From: Paenibacillus_E qinlingensis
Lineage (GTDB): Bacteria; Bacillota; Bacilli; Paenibacillales; NBRC-103111
Direction of reading: 5' to 3'
Assembly: GCF_028746185.1 (NCBI RefSeq)
Contig: NZ_JAQIVH010000010.1
Coordinates: 1-64,000, forward strand
DNA length: 64,000 nt
Shown here: piece after piece, positions 50,084-59,799 of the stretch
Layout: the number at the start of each line of letters is the position of its first letter
Position numbering within the stretch: the first letter of the stretch is position 1
Notes under the pieces: model-generated
Databases searched by the model: none
What the model was told of the DNA's origin: nothing
Seen by the model: the letters and a program-made list of their open reading frames with translations, nothing else
Position numbers and translations under genes: made by a program

Positions 50084-51445
50084 ATGAAGGGCAATGCGAA
50101 ATATCTTGAAAGTCAGAGGAGGAGGGAATCTAATGCACGAACGTATCCTCGAAAAATCCCTATTGCTATTACAGAGGCCAGAGGTATTCAGGTAAAAGAT
50201 GCAGATGGCCGAACCTATTACGATTGTCTTGCAGGAGCAGGAACACTTGCCTTAGGCCACAATCACCCGGTCGTAATCGAAGCGATGAAAGAAGTCTTAA
50301 CGACAGGTCTGCCGTTGCACACGCTAGATCTGACTACGCCGGTTAAAGAGAATTTTGTAGACGAACTCTTTGATATACTGCCAGTTGAATTTGCCAAAAA
50401 CGCCCGTATTCAATTTTGTGGACCTACAGGAGCCGATGCCGTAGAAGCAGCGATGAAGCTGGTCAAGACGGCAACGGGAAGAAGCGGGATGATGTCTTTC
50501 CATGGAGGATATCATGGGATGACCAGCGGTGCGCTTAGCTTGACGGGTAATCTGGGTCCGAAACGGCATGTGGGCGGATTGTTGCCAGGTACGCAATTTT
50601 TGCCATATCCGTATGACTATCGCTGTCCATTTGGCATTGGTGGAGAGCAAGGGCATCAAATTGGCAGCCGCTATATTGAACACTTGTTAGACGATCCAGA
50701 AAGTGGCGTGCTGTCACCGGCAGGCATGATTATGGAGTTAGTGCAGGGGGAGGGCGGTGTTATTCCAGCACCTCATGCATGGGCCAGGGAAATTCGTAGA
50801 ATGACGAAAGAACGGGAAATTCCTTTAATTATTGACGAAGTGCAGACCGGAATAGGCAGAACGGGCCGGATGTTCGCGTTCGAACATGCGGGCATAATTC
50901 CTGATGTGATCGTTATCTCCAAAGCTATCGGCGGAGGTCTGCCATTGTCGGTCATCGTCTATCGTGAAGAACTGGATAAATGGGAGCCTGGAGCACATGC
51001 AGGCACATTCCGTGGCAATCAGTTAGCGATGGCAGCTGGTGCAGCAACACTGCGAATCATTCGGGAAGAACGGCTAGTTGAACATGCGGCAATCGTTGGT
51101 GAACGACTCTGCAAGCACTTAGAGCAAACCAAGTCGGCTGTGACATGCATTGGTCAAGTCAGAGGCAGAGGCTTAATGATCGGTGCTGAGATTGTGGATA
51201 CCGAACGGGATGCTGACCGAATTGGCAGCTTTCCAGCTAATCCAGAGCTCGCTCGTGAAATTCAACAGCAATGTCTAAAACGTGGCCTCATTCTAGAACT
51301 TGGCGGACGTCATGGCAGTGTTGTTCGGTTCCTGCCGCCGCTCAATGTAACTGAACAAGAGATTGATCGGATTGCTGAAATTTTCCATGAGTCCGTCATG
51401 GCAGCAGAACGTCAGTCGTTAAGCCTTCAGGGGGTGCTCGGTTGA
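50084..51445 (+). CDS. dat: Diaminobutyrate-2-oxoglutarate aminotransferase
   Basis: About 453 residues, class III aminotransferase. PLP-Lys in VISKAIGGGLPLSV (about 285-298), DEVQTGIGRTG, and CGPTGADAVEAAMKLVK match DABA aminotransferases (RhbA-like), which form 2,4-diaminobutyrate from aspartate semialdehyde. First gene of the operon, AAAGGAGG upstream. With the decarboxylase it supplies 1,3-diaminopropane. Stop overlaps the TTG start of the next gene by 4 nt. Confidence 0.92.
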   Translation: MKGNAKYLESQRRRESNARTYPRKIPIAITEARGIQVKDADGRTYYDCLAGAGTLALGHNHPVVIEAMKEVLTTGLPLHTLDLTTPVKENFVDELFDILPVEFAKNARIQFCGPTGADAVEAAMKLVKTATGRSGMMSFHGGYHGMTSGALSLTGNLGPKRHVGGLLPGTQFLPYPYDYRCPFGIGGEQGHQIGSRYIEHLLDDPESGVLSPAGMIMELVQGEGGVIPAPHAWAREIRRMTKEREIPLIIDEVQTGIGRTGRMFAFEHAGIIPDVIVISKAIGGGLPLSVIVYREELDKWEPGAHAGTFRGNQLAMAAGAATLRIIREERLVEHAAIVGERLCKHLEQTKSAVTCIGQVRGRGLMIGAEIVDTERDADRIGSFPANPELAREIQQQCLKRGLILELGGRHGSVVRFLPPLNVTEQEIDRIAEIFHESVMAAERQSLSLQGVLG

Positions 51446-52968
51446 ACAGGGAATTCGCATCCGACTTCTTGAACACCACGGTGGAGAGCCAAGCGCTCTT
51501 TCGTAAGCATATGCAGGCAACAGTCGAGGTGCTCATTCGCGATTTCGCAGCATTAGAGAAGCCTTACAGCGGGGCTGCGCCACTTGATTTGGCAGCGGCA
51601 TTTCGCAATCGGCAGGTTTGTCCCGAGCAGGGCGTGGACATGGAGGAATTGCTTCATTTCATCGGCACCACTGTGGTGAAACATGCAGCAGTTGTGAATC
51701 ATCCTGCGTGTGTAGCGCATCTTCATTGCCCGCCGCTTCAAGCTTCACTTATGGCGGAGACCATACTGGCAACGATGAACCAGTCCATGGATTCTTGGGA
51801 TCAGAGCATGTCGGCAACCATGCTGGAGGAAGAAATGATTGGCTGGTTATGTGAGCTGTTCGGTTATAACAAGGGCACTAGCGATGGGGTATTCACCAGC
51901 GGGGGAACGCAGTCCAACTTCATGGGTCTACTGCTGGCGAGGGATCATTATGCTTATACGAAATGGAACTGGAATGTGCAACAGTGGGGCTTACCTCCAC
52001 AGGGAGACCGCCTGCGAATTCTATGCTCGGAAGCGGCTCATTTTACAGTCAAGCAATCGGCGGCTCTGTTAGGTTTGGGCCAACATGCGGTTATCACGAT
52101 CCCTGTAGATTCGCTAGGGCGAATGCAATGTCATGTTCTTGAACATACAATCAACCGTTTGCTTCAAGATGGATTACTTCCGTTTGCCTTAGTGGGGACA
52201 GCTGGAACAACGGACTTCGGCAGTATCGATCCTCTGCCTGAGCTTGCTGTTCTTGCCCGCAAACACGGCATTTGGTTTCACATAGACGCAGCTTATGGAG
52301 GTGCGCTTGCTCTAAGCGATAAGCACGCCAGCTTGCTAGAGGGAATTGCCTTAGCGGATTCGATTACTGTCGATTTCCATAAATTATTTTATCAACCGAT
52401 CAGCTGCGGAGCGTTCTTATTGCGGGATTCGGTGCACTATCGTTATTTACGGTTGAACGCCGACTATTTAAATCCGCAAGAAGACGATCAGGCAGGGGTG
52501 CCCAATCTTGTGGGCAAGTCCATTCAGACAACGCGCAGGTTTGATGCGCTGAAGCTGTACATGTCACTGCAGCACCTGGGTCGTGAAAGGTTCGCGGCCA
52601 TGATTGATTACACGTTGCAGCTAGCCTTGGATACAGCAGAACAAATACGGCAAGCAAAAGCACTCGAACTGTTGGCGGACCCGACTTTAAATGCTGTCGT
52701 TTTCCGTTATGTACCTTCCAGGGAGATCGACTCCTCTCGGGTGGATGAGTTAAATCACCGTATTCGAGATCGTCTACTTGCGAGTGGTATTGCCGTTATT
52801 GCCCGAACGAGAGCGAAGGAGAAGGCATGTCTGAAGTTTACGCTGCTCAATCCGTTAACGACACCGCAGGATACTGCTGATATTTTAGCTCATGTCGTAC
52901 GCATGGGTATGGAATTAGAACAACAATATGTGATCGAGCAGCATGCTCTGAGGGGAGTTCAATCATGA
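51442..52968 (+). CDS. ddc: L-2,4-diaminobutyrate decarboxylase
   Basis: About 508 residues, group II PLP decarboxylase. PLP-Lys in SITVDFHKLFYQPISCG (about 307-323), FTSGGTQSNFMGLLLARDH, and HIDAAYGGA. RhbB/DDC-like; makes 1,3-diaminopropane. TTG start overlapping the dat stop. Its stop overlaps the ATG of the next gene by 4 nt. Substrate assigned from the adjacent dat. Confidence 0.92.
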   Translation: MNREFASDFLNTTVESQALFRKHMQATVEVLIRDFAALEKPYSGAAPLDLAAAFRNRQVCPEQGVDMEELLHFIGTTVVKHAAVVNHPACVAHLHCPPLQASLMAETILATMNQSMDSWDQSMSATMLEEEMIGWLCELFGYNKGTSDGVFTSGGTQSNFMGLLLARDHYAYTKWNWNVQQWGLPPQGDRLRILCSEAAHFTVKQSAALLGLGQHAVITIPVDSLGRMQCHVLEHTINRLLQDGLLPFALVGTAGTTDFGSIDPLPELAVLARKHGIWFHIDAAYGGALALSDKHASLLEGIALADSITVDFHKLFYQPISCGAFLLRDSVHYRYLRLNADYLNPQEDDQAGVPNLVGKSIQTTRRFDALKLYMSLQHLGRERFAAMIDYTLQLALDTAEQIRQAKALELLADPTLNAVVFRYVPSREIDSSRVDELNHRIRDRLLASGIAVIARTRAKEKACLKFTLLNPLTTPQDTADILAHVVRMGMELEQQYVIEQHALRGVQS

Positions 52969-54764
52969 TCCAGGATGGATTACTGGAAAACATACAAACT
53001 TTTGAGGATAAGGGGGGAGACTCGTATCGGACGGCAGCTAGAGCTACGCTGCAAAGCTTGCTTAACAGCTTTCTCAGGGAAACTGGATTGGGAGAGTGGC
53101 ATGAAGTTGAAGGTACGTGGGTGTTGGAAGTGCCTTTGGTCAGTCAAGGAGGCAGTATCATCGTTTCCGTCAAATATAAATCTCTGACAGGCAGACATTT
53201 GTTTCAGTTCCCCTTGCACTGGAAGGGAAGCACGGAGCATGAAGGAACTGGCGAAGATGAGTTGGTGTTCGCACGGAGACTAGTTCTTGAATTAGGTCAT
53301 ATCGTCAAAGTGGACTCGCCGGAACGCACAGAGGATTTGTTGCAGCGAATCGAAGAAAGTTGTGCCAGCATCGAGCAGTTTGTTGCTGCCCGTGACGGAG
53401 ATCGGGACCAGTTGTATGGCTTTGATGGCGACTTTATTACCGCAGAGCAATCCTTGTTGTTCGGACATTTGCTCCATCCTACACCGAAATGTCGGGACGG
53501 GGTTCCAGCCAGCATGCAATCGGTATTTTCCCCTGAGTTGAAAGGGCAGTTCCAACTGCATTATTTCCGTGCACATCACAGTATCGTACGTGAGGATTCT
53601 GCACTTGCGCATACGACAGCAACGGAGTGGATTAAATCGGATCTCCGTCGCGCGGATATTCAGACACCCTACACAGAGAGCGATGAATACACATTGATTC
53701 CACTGCATCCTTTGCAGGCGGAGGAAGTACTAGCGAAACCGGCTGTTCAGAAGCTGCTCGAAGCGGGTTTGCTTCAAGATGTAGGTCCAATAGGGCGTTA
53801 TTATTCGGCAACTTCATCGTTCCGCACGATGTACCATCCGGAGTCGCCCTTTATGCCAAAAGGGTCCGTCCCTGTGCGAATTACCAACTCGGTACGTGTA
53901 AATTTATTTAAAGAATTGGAACGGGGCGTTGAGGTGTCCCGTATGCTGCAAACCAAAGTCGGCGAGGTATCCAAGCGATATCCAGCGTTTGCTATTGTGA
54001 AGGATCCTGCCTATGTGTCGATTGCTTTGGAAGGGCAAGAAGAGTCTGGATTCGAAGTCGTTCTACGCGAAAATCCTTTTCAAGGGAAACAGGCTGGGCA
54101 AGCTACACTGGTTGCTTCTCTCGTGCAGGATCCGTTGCCTGGCTCTGAATCGCGTCTAAGCGCGATTATTCACCGATTGGCTAAGCAGGAGGCTCGCTCA
54201 ACCTCAGCGGTAAGTTTAGATTGGTTCCGCCTATATTTGAATATCTCACTGAAGCCAATGATTTGGCTGTATGTCACGCATGGCATCGCGCTGGAAGCTC
54301 ATCAGCAGAACAGTGTTGTCCAGCTGAACAACGGGTATCCAAACCGTTATTATTATCGGGATAATCAGGGTTATTATTTCTGTAATTCCATGAAAGAACA
54401 CTTGAACAATGAGTTACCTGGTATTGGAGATAGGAGCCACACGTTTTGCGATGATGCGATTGCCGATGAGCGTTTTCGCTATTATGTCATTTTTAATCAT
54501 TTATTCGGTTTAATTAATGGTTTCGGTACAGCGGGACTTGCTGATGAACGTGATCTGCTGCGTGAGTTGCGTTCTGTGTTGGTTGAATTCCTTCCGTTGA
54601 ACAGAGAGCCTTCGATTTTCCTACAAAGCTTGTTGACGGAAGCCAAGATCCCGTGTAAGGCAAATTTGCTCACTCGACTTTACGATATGGATGAGTTAGT
54701 TGGTTCTCTCGAAAACCAGTCGGTCTATGTCCTCGTGGACAATCCGCTAGTTCTGGAGGTGTAG
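52965..54764 (+). CDS. asbA: AsbA-like NIS siderophore synthetase (IucA/IucC family)
   Basis: About 599 residues. NRPS-independent siderophore synthetase that adenylates a citrate carboxylate and condenses an amine. N-terminus ATLQSLLNSFLRETGLGEW closely resembles petrobactin AsbA. Motifs: HLLHPTPKCRDG (about 166-177), IPLHPLQ, YYSATSSFRTM, and the HGIALEAHQQN block. ATG overlaps the decarboxylase stop (ATGA). In petrobactin AsbA joins spermidine to citrate; here the amine is likely a diaminopropane unit. Confidence 0.9.
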   Translation: MIQDGLLENIQTFEDKGGDSYRTAARATLQSLLNSFLRETGLGEWHEVEGTWVLEVPLVSQGGSIIVSVKYKSLTGRHLFQFPLHWKGSTEHEGTGEDELVFARRLVLELGHIVKVDSPERTEDLLQRIEESCASIEQFVAARDGDRDQLYGFDGDFITAEQSLLFGHLLHPTPKCRDGVPASMQSVFSPELKGQFQLHYFRAHHSIVREDSALAHTTATEWIKSDLRRADIQTPYTESDEYTLIPLHPLQAEEVLAKPAVQKLLEAGLLQDVGPIGRYYSATSSFRTMYHPESPFMPKGSVPVRITNSVRVNLFKELERGVEVSRMLQTKVGEVSKRYPAFAIVKDPAYVSIALEGQEESGFEVVLRENPFQGKQAGQATLVASLVQDPLPGSESRLSAIIHRLAKQEARSTSAVSLDWFRLYLNISLKPMIWLYVTHGIALEAHQQNSVVQLNNGYPNRYYYRDNQGYYFCNSMKEHLNNELPGIGDRSHTFCDDAIADERFRYYVIFNHLFGLINGFGTAGLADERDLLRELRSVLVEFLPLNREPSIFLQSLLTEAKIPCKANLLTRLYDMDELVGSLENQSVYVLVDNPLVLEV

Positions 54765-54769
54765 CGAAA

Positions 54770-55396
54770 GTGTCGGGTCATATGAATCGCAATTTAAAAC
54801 AGATTTTTGAAGAATCTGCTCTGGTAACCTACGAAGATCCAACGATTGGCAGGACGATTTCGTTTCGTCCGGTCGACCTGGAGCGCGATTTGTTGATGCT
54901 GCATAGTTGGCAGCAGGAGCCGCATGTCGTTCCCTTCTGGCAACTGAACATTTCTCTGGATGCCTATCGTAGCCACTTGGAGCGTTTCTTGGCAGATCCG
55001 CATCAGACACTTTGCATCGGGGAGCTGGATGGGGAGCCGATGAGTTATTTTGAATCCTATTGGGTGGAGTCTGATGTCATTGAACCCTATTATGAGGCAG
55101 CTCCGGATGATCAAGGGGTACATCTGCTGATTGGTCCGCCAAGCTATCTTGGTAAGGGTTATGCATTTCCGTTGTTGAAAGCTCTCATACGTGTGCAGTT
55201 TATGCATTCAGATACCAAGCGAGTCGTGGCCGAGCCAGACATTCGCAATGCGAAGATGCATCATATTTTCGAAAAATGCGGCTTCCGTTTTGAGCAGGAA
55301 GTGCAGCTTCCGGATAAGAAGGCAGCGTTGATGCTGTGTGAGCGAGAAGCTTTTGAAGTGATAGATAGAGAAACGAGGGAGATTCCTATTGGCTAG
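54770..55396 (+). CDS. Siderophore N-acyltransferase (IucB/RhbD-like GNAT)
   Basis: About 208 residues, GNAT of the siderophore type (IucB/AlcB/RhbD). VPFWQLNISLDAYRSHLERF and YYEAAPDDQGVHLLIGPPSY are characteristic. It likely acetylates N-hydroxy-1,3-diaminopropane to the hydroxamate building block. GTG at 54770, GGAGG upstream. Overlaps the monooxygenase TTG by 8 nt. Confidence 0.9.
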   Translation: MSGHMNRNLKQIFEESALVTYEDPTIGRTISFRPVDLERDLLMLHSWQQEPHVVPFWQLNISLDAYRSHLERFLADPHQTLCIGELDGEPMSYFESYWVESDVIEPYYEAAPDDQGVHLLIGPPSYLGKGYAFPLLKALIRVQFMHSDTKRVVAEPDIRNAKMHHIFEKCGFRFEQEVQLPDKKAALMLCEREAFEVIDRETREIPIG

Positions 55397-56732
55397 GCAA
55401 GTTGTTCCGAATCATTCAGATGAATGGGATGTGCTGGGCGTCGGAGTCGGTCCTTTCAATCTCGGTCTTGCTGCGCTGCTTACGCGCGTGCCCGAGTTGA
55501 AGGCGCAATTCTTGGAACGAAAGCCACAGTTCGATTGGCATCCAGGTATGTTAATTGAGGGGACGACACTGCAAGTTCCTTTCTTCGCGGACTTGGTGAC
55601 GATGGCTGATCCGACACATCCGCTCAGCTTTCTAAATTATTTGCATGAGCATGGCAGATTGTATCACTTTTACTTTCTAGAGAAGTTCCAAATTCCTCGT
55701 AAGGAATATAACCATTATTGCAAATGGGCGGCAGAGCGATTAGCCTCCTGCCGTTTTGGCTACGAAGTGAGCGGAATCCATTTGGAAGAAGGGGAATCGA
55801 GTTCCCATTTTGTCGTGGAGGCGAAAGAGCTTCAGACAGAGCAAACAAAAACCTATGTTGCCCGTAACTTGGTACTAGGTGTTGGGAGCAGACCACATAT
55901 TCCGAAACGGTTTCAGCACGTAAGCGGGCCGAATGTTTTTCACTCAGCCGATTATTTAACGAATCGGGAACGATGCTTGAAAGCGCAGTCGATCACGGTC
56001 GTGGGTTCTGGACAAAGTGCGGCCGAAGTTGTGTTGGATTTGCTAAGAGCACAGAGTGAAAATGGGTATCGCTTGGATTGGTTTACACGTTCATCAGGCT
56101 TCTTCCCGATGGAGTATTCCAAGCTCGGGCTTGAACATTTTTCTCCTGAATATACGAAGTACTTCTATGATCTTGCTCCCGAACGCAAGGATAGCATCAG
56201 GGCAGGGCAGGGCTTACTGTATAAAGGGATTAGCGCGTACACCATTGCAGATATATACGATACATTGTACGAGGCCGGAGTCGGCGGGCAGGAAGGGCCA
56301 GGTGTTAGACTGTTGTCCCTAACCGAAGTGGAGGGGCTGCTTCCGACTTCAGACCGAGGCAATAATGGCTTCCAACTGCATTGCCGACAATTGCAGCAGG
56401 ATGCTGCATTTGAGCATACCAGCGAGATCGTCATACTGGCGACGGGCTACGAGCATGCCGAACCGGCTTGCTTAAGTCCATTGGAGCCCTTTATTTATCG
56501 AGACGCGAAAGGACGCTTGGACATCGCTGAGAATTATTCACTGAAGTTGCGAGCCGGCGGGGAGAACCAGATTTTTATTCAAAATGGGGAACTCCATACG
56601 CATGGTGTCGGTGCACCTGATCTTGGTCTAGGCGCTCACCGGAATAGCGTGATCATTAAGCAGTTAACCCAGCGTGAGGTTTATCCGATTAGGAGTAGAA
56701 ATGTATTTCAACAATTCGGGGTTAACCGATGA
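55389..56732 (+). CDS. N-hydroxylating flavin monooxygenase (IucD/RhbE-like)
   Basis: About 447 residues. FAD motif VLGVGVGPFNLGLAALL (about 15-31), NADPH motif VVGSGQSAAEVVLDLL, C-terminal LATGYEHAEP. Lysine/ornithine/diamine N-hydroxylase family. Next to dat-ddc, the likely substrate is 1,3-diaminopropane (as RhbE), not lysine. TTG start overlapping the acyltransferase gene. Confidence 0.92.
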   Translation: MARQVVPNHSDEWDVLGVGVGPFNLGLAALLTRVPELKAQFLERKPQFDWHPGMLIEGTTLQVPFFADLVTMADPTHPLSFLNYLHEHGRLYHFYFLEKFQIPRKEYNHYCKWAAERLASCRFGYEVSGIHLEEGESSSHFVVEAKELQTEQTKTYVARNLVLGVGSRPHIPKRFQHVSGPNVFHSADYLTNRERCLKAQSITVVGSGQSAAEVVLDLLRAQSENGYRLDWFTRSSGFFPMEYSKLGLEHFSPEYTKYFYDLAPERKDSIRAGQGLLYKGISAYTIADIYDTLYEAGVGGQEGPGVRLLSLTEVEGLLPTSDRGNNGFQLHCRQLQQDAAFEHTSEIVILATGYEHAEPACLSPLEPFIYRDAKGRLDIAENYSLKLRAGGENQIFIQNGELHTHGVGAPDLGLGAHRNSVIIKQLTQREVYPIRSRNVFQQFGVNR

Positions 56733-57979
56733 AGATACTGAGTCCACAAGCGCTCAGTCGTAGATCGCGAACAGGCATGCAGGCTGCCCTTCTTGGCTGC
56801 ATGTTTCTAGGACTGTTTACAGAAGTGCTGCTATCACCTTATTATCCGCAGTTTTTCCACCAGGTTTTCGGAATCGAGGACTACAGTTACACGGGTTTAT
56901 ATTTGTTTGTCTGCCGGCTAACAGTCGTTCTCTTCTCGCCATTATGGGGCTGGCTGACCCGCAAATGGGAAGCTAAGCGGCTGCTGCTCATCGGTCAGGC
57001 AGGAACGGCCGTATCGACAGCGTTGCTGGCGCAGGCGGATAGTGCGACAGAATTCCTCATTCTGACGATTTGTTTGCTCATTTTTAAAAGCAGTTATATG
57101 TTGATTTATCCAATTATTATGGAACTTAGCGATAAAGGAGCTCAAGCGGGATCTGCGGCAAAGTTTCATGCCGTTCATCATACAGCGGTTCTGATCGCTG
57201 CGTTGGTGGGTGCTCATATGCTTCAGATGGAACATCCACTAACGTTGTTTTATGGGGCAGCAGCTGCCGATGTCATTCAATTGTGCGTATGCGTTGTGGT
57301 TCTTTGGGGATGGAATAGTGCTGCAAAGAAGGAAGATCGACGTAAATCTGGAGGTTCAAAAGGGGTGTTACGCAACTTGCTCCATGATCGAACGATTGTG
57401 ATGCTGGGACTATTGTTTCTTACATTAACGATCGCGAATCAAGTTGTCAGACCCTTTTTTACCCCATATGTGGAAAAGGATTTTGGCTTATCCATAGAAC
57501 TAGCGGGTATGCTGTTTCTTCTCCCTCATGTCTGTGCGCTCATTCTACTGCCGTTTCTTCGCAGTATAGCCAAACCAGGGAGGCTGCCCATCGCGTATAT
57601 GGTTGGCGTTGGAGCCATGGCTATCGGCTTGATTACACAAGGAATGACGGAGAGTATAGGCGGATTGATTGCAGGCCGTATGCTGTATGGTATGTTTCTA
57701 GCTATCACAATGGCCGTGCTTGATGTCATTTTGTTCCAGCGGGAACAAGGAGCATCAGCGGCAATAGCTTTCAGTGTCATGGTATCTTTTCAGACTGCAG
57801 GAGAGTTATTATCACCGCTAATTTCATCGTTTCTGTCAATCCAAGTTGGATTGAATGCGCCGCTATTGGCAGCCGCTTTGCTGTGTGTTGTGAATGGCAT
57901 GCTGTTTAAATGGTCCAATATCTATAGCACACCGAAGGAGGCAACCACATGGCAAGTACATGGCAGCAAGACCTCATAG
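56729..57979 (+). CDS. MFS transporter, probable siderophore exporter
   Basis: About 416 residues with about 12 predicted membrane helices in two halves. Motif-A-like GWLTRKWEAKRLLL. ATG overlaps the monooxygenase stop (ATGA); the downstream synthetase gene starts inside its last codons (31-nt overlap). Position within the biosynthetic operon suggests siderophore export. Confidence 0.87.
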   Translation: MKILSPQALSRRSRTGMQAALLGCMFLGLFTEVLLSPYYPQFFHQVFGIEDYSYTGLYLFVCRLTVVLFSPLWGWLTRKWEAKRLLLIGQAGTAVSTALLAQADSATEFLILTICLLIFKSSYMLIYPIIMELSDKGAQAGSAAKFHAVHHTAVLIAALVGAHMLQMEHPLTLFYGAAAADVIQLCVCVVVLWGWNSAAKKEDRRKSGGSKGVLRNLLHDRTIVMLGLLFLTLTIANQVVRPFFTPYVEKDFGLSIELAGMLFLLPHVCALILLPFLRSIAKPGRLPIAYMVGVGAMAIGLITQGMTESIGGLIAGRMLYGMFLAITMAVLDVILFQREQGASAAIAFSVMVSFQTAGELLSPLISSFLSIQVGLNAPLLAAALLCVVNGMLFKWSNIYSTPKEATTWQVHGSKTS

Positions 57980-59799
57980 CGCTTGAAGCTCTGAAATCCG
58001 AGAGCTGCGTACAAGTGCGTAGAAGAATTTTTCGACAATTGGTGGAATCGGTCATTTATGAAGAAATCGTCGTACCGCTTTCGGAACCAGCTGGAGATGC
58101 TACACGATTCGGTCTGCAGGGTCAGGATACCGAAGGTCGGGCGGTTACATACTGGTGTCTAGGGAAACGAAAGCTGACATTTGGCCGCATTCGATTGCAG
58201 GAAGACACTCCGCTTATTCGACTTGGAAGCGATGGTGAGGCAGAGGCGTTCTCGCTGCGATTATTTATTCAGGAAGTTCTGAATGTGTCGGGGACGGATC
58301 GTAACAAGTTGGGCTCGTTCACAGAAGAACTGGAACACACGCTCCTCAAAGATACGATGGCGCAGTATGTTCGTATGCTGGGAGATACCAATCTGCATCA
58401 ACTGAGCGGTGAAGAGCTGGAATCGGCCGTGATGGATGGACATCGTTATCACCCAAGTTATAAGTCTCGGATCGGGTTCGACTACGGGGATCATCTCACG
58501 TATGGTCCTGAATTTGCTCAAGATGTGAAGCCTTTATGGCTAGCAGTAAGCAAAGTGGAGAGTCGGATCGCTGTACTGCCCCATCTTACATTTGACGGCA
58601 TACTGCGTGAAGAGTTGGGAAATGAAGAAGTGGAGTCTTTTCGCGAATTCCTGCAAAGTGAAGGTTGGGACCCTGGGGGGTATGCGTTCGTGCCCGTACA
58701 TCCCTGGCAGTGGCGCCGGATTATAGCACCTGCTTATGCAGAAGAGCTTAACAAGAAGCGCATGATGCTGCTATCGCCTTCGAAGGACGTGTATCGCGCT
58801 CAGCAGTCTATTCGAACGCTATCTAACCGAACAGCACCGCAGAAAACATATGTCAAACTTTCCATGAATTTACTGAATACATCAAGTTCCCGTCAATTGC
58901 TCCCGCACTATACGGTTACGGCGCCAGTCTTATCGTCCTGGCTGCAAACATTGGTAGACGAAGATCCTTATTTAAAGGATGAAGCGAAGCTTATTTTACT
59001 GCGGGAAATTGCTGCCCTTTCGTATGACCCACAAGGGAGCACGCCATCCCCATTGTACGCAGCTATCGGCTGCATTTGGCGAGAAAGCTTGCACGGGTAT
59101 TTACGAGCTGGCGAGGAATCCGTCCCTTTCTATGCACTTTGCACGTTGGAACGGGACGGGACTCCTTTCATCCAGCCTTGGCTGCAAACTTATGGTATCG
59201 AGGCTTGGTTGAACCGACTGCTTGAGCGGTGTGTGCTGCCTGTTCTCCATTTGGCTGCTGTTCATGGCGTGGCGACAGAATCACATGCGCAAAATATGGT
59301 GATGGTGCATCGAGACGGCTTGCCTGAGCGATTGGCATTAAAGGATTTCCATGAGGATGTCCTGTATAATCGCTCCTTCCTGAGCAGACCAGAGTTGTGT
59401 CCAGATTTAACACTAGTTCATGAACGATATGCGTTGAAGGAGGAACGGGCGAACTTCGAAGTGGAGGATATAGCACCGTTGCGTTATTTGACCCTAGGTG
59501 CGTTATTCTTTGTTAATTTGGGGGAGCTGGCGATGATGCTGCACGATCGTTACGGCTTTGATGAGGGGCAGTTCTGGCAAATGACGGCTGCTTGCATTCA
59601 TCGCCATATCGAACGAGATGCGCATCTCCAGGAGCGCTTTGACACGTTGGATTTATTTGCCCCGACAACGCGTGTCGAGCAGTTAACGCATAAGCGGCTT
59701 GCCCTGCAAACCAAAGGGTTGTCGCATGAAGTGCCGAATCCATTGTCTGCCTTCCTTCCCAATTCGTACCGTACAAACAGAGAGGAGATTCGTCTTTGA
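57949..59799 (+). CDS. asbB: AsbB-like NIS siderophore synthetase (IucA/IucC family)
   Basis: About 616 residues, second citrate-type synthetase. N-terminus VRRRIFRQLVESVIYEEIV and KLTFGRIRL match petrobactin AsbB. Motifs GHRYHPSYKSRIGFDYGDHL (about 164-183), FVPVHPWQW, HGVATESHAQN. GGAGG 7 nt before ATG 57949 within the MFS gene. In petrobactin AsbB adds the second arm to citrate. Confidence 0.91.
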   Translation: MASTWQQDLIALEALKSESCVQVRRRIFRQLVESVIYEEIVVPLSEPAGDATRFGLQGQDTEGRAVTYWCLGKRKLTFGRIRLQEDTPLIRLGSDGEAEAFSLRLFIQEVLNVSGTDRNKLGSFTEELEHTLLKDTMAQYVRMLGDTNLHQLSGEELESAVMDGHRYHPSYKSRIGFDYGDHLTYGPEFAQDVKPLWLAVSKVESRIAVLPHLTFDGILREELGNEEVESFREFLQSEGWDPGGYAFVPVHPWQWRRIIAPAYAEELNKKRMMLLSPSKDVYRAQQSIRTLSNRTAPQKTYVKLSMNLLNTSSSRQLLPHYTVTAPVLSSWLQTLVDEDPYLKDEAKLILLREIAALSYDPQGSTPSPLYAAIGCIWRESLHGYLRAGEESVPFYALCTLERDGTPFIQPWLQTYGIEAWLNRLLERCVLPVLHLAAVHGVATESHAQNMVMVHRDGLPERLALKDFHEDVLYNRSFLSRPELCPDLTLVHERYALKEERANFEVEDIAPLRYLTLGALFFVNLGELAMMLHDRYGFDEGQFWQMTAACIHRHIERDAHLQERFDTLDLFAPTTRVEQLTHKRLALQTKGLSHEVPNPLSAFLPNSYRTNREEIRL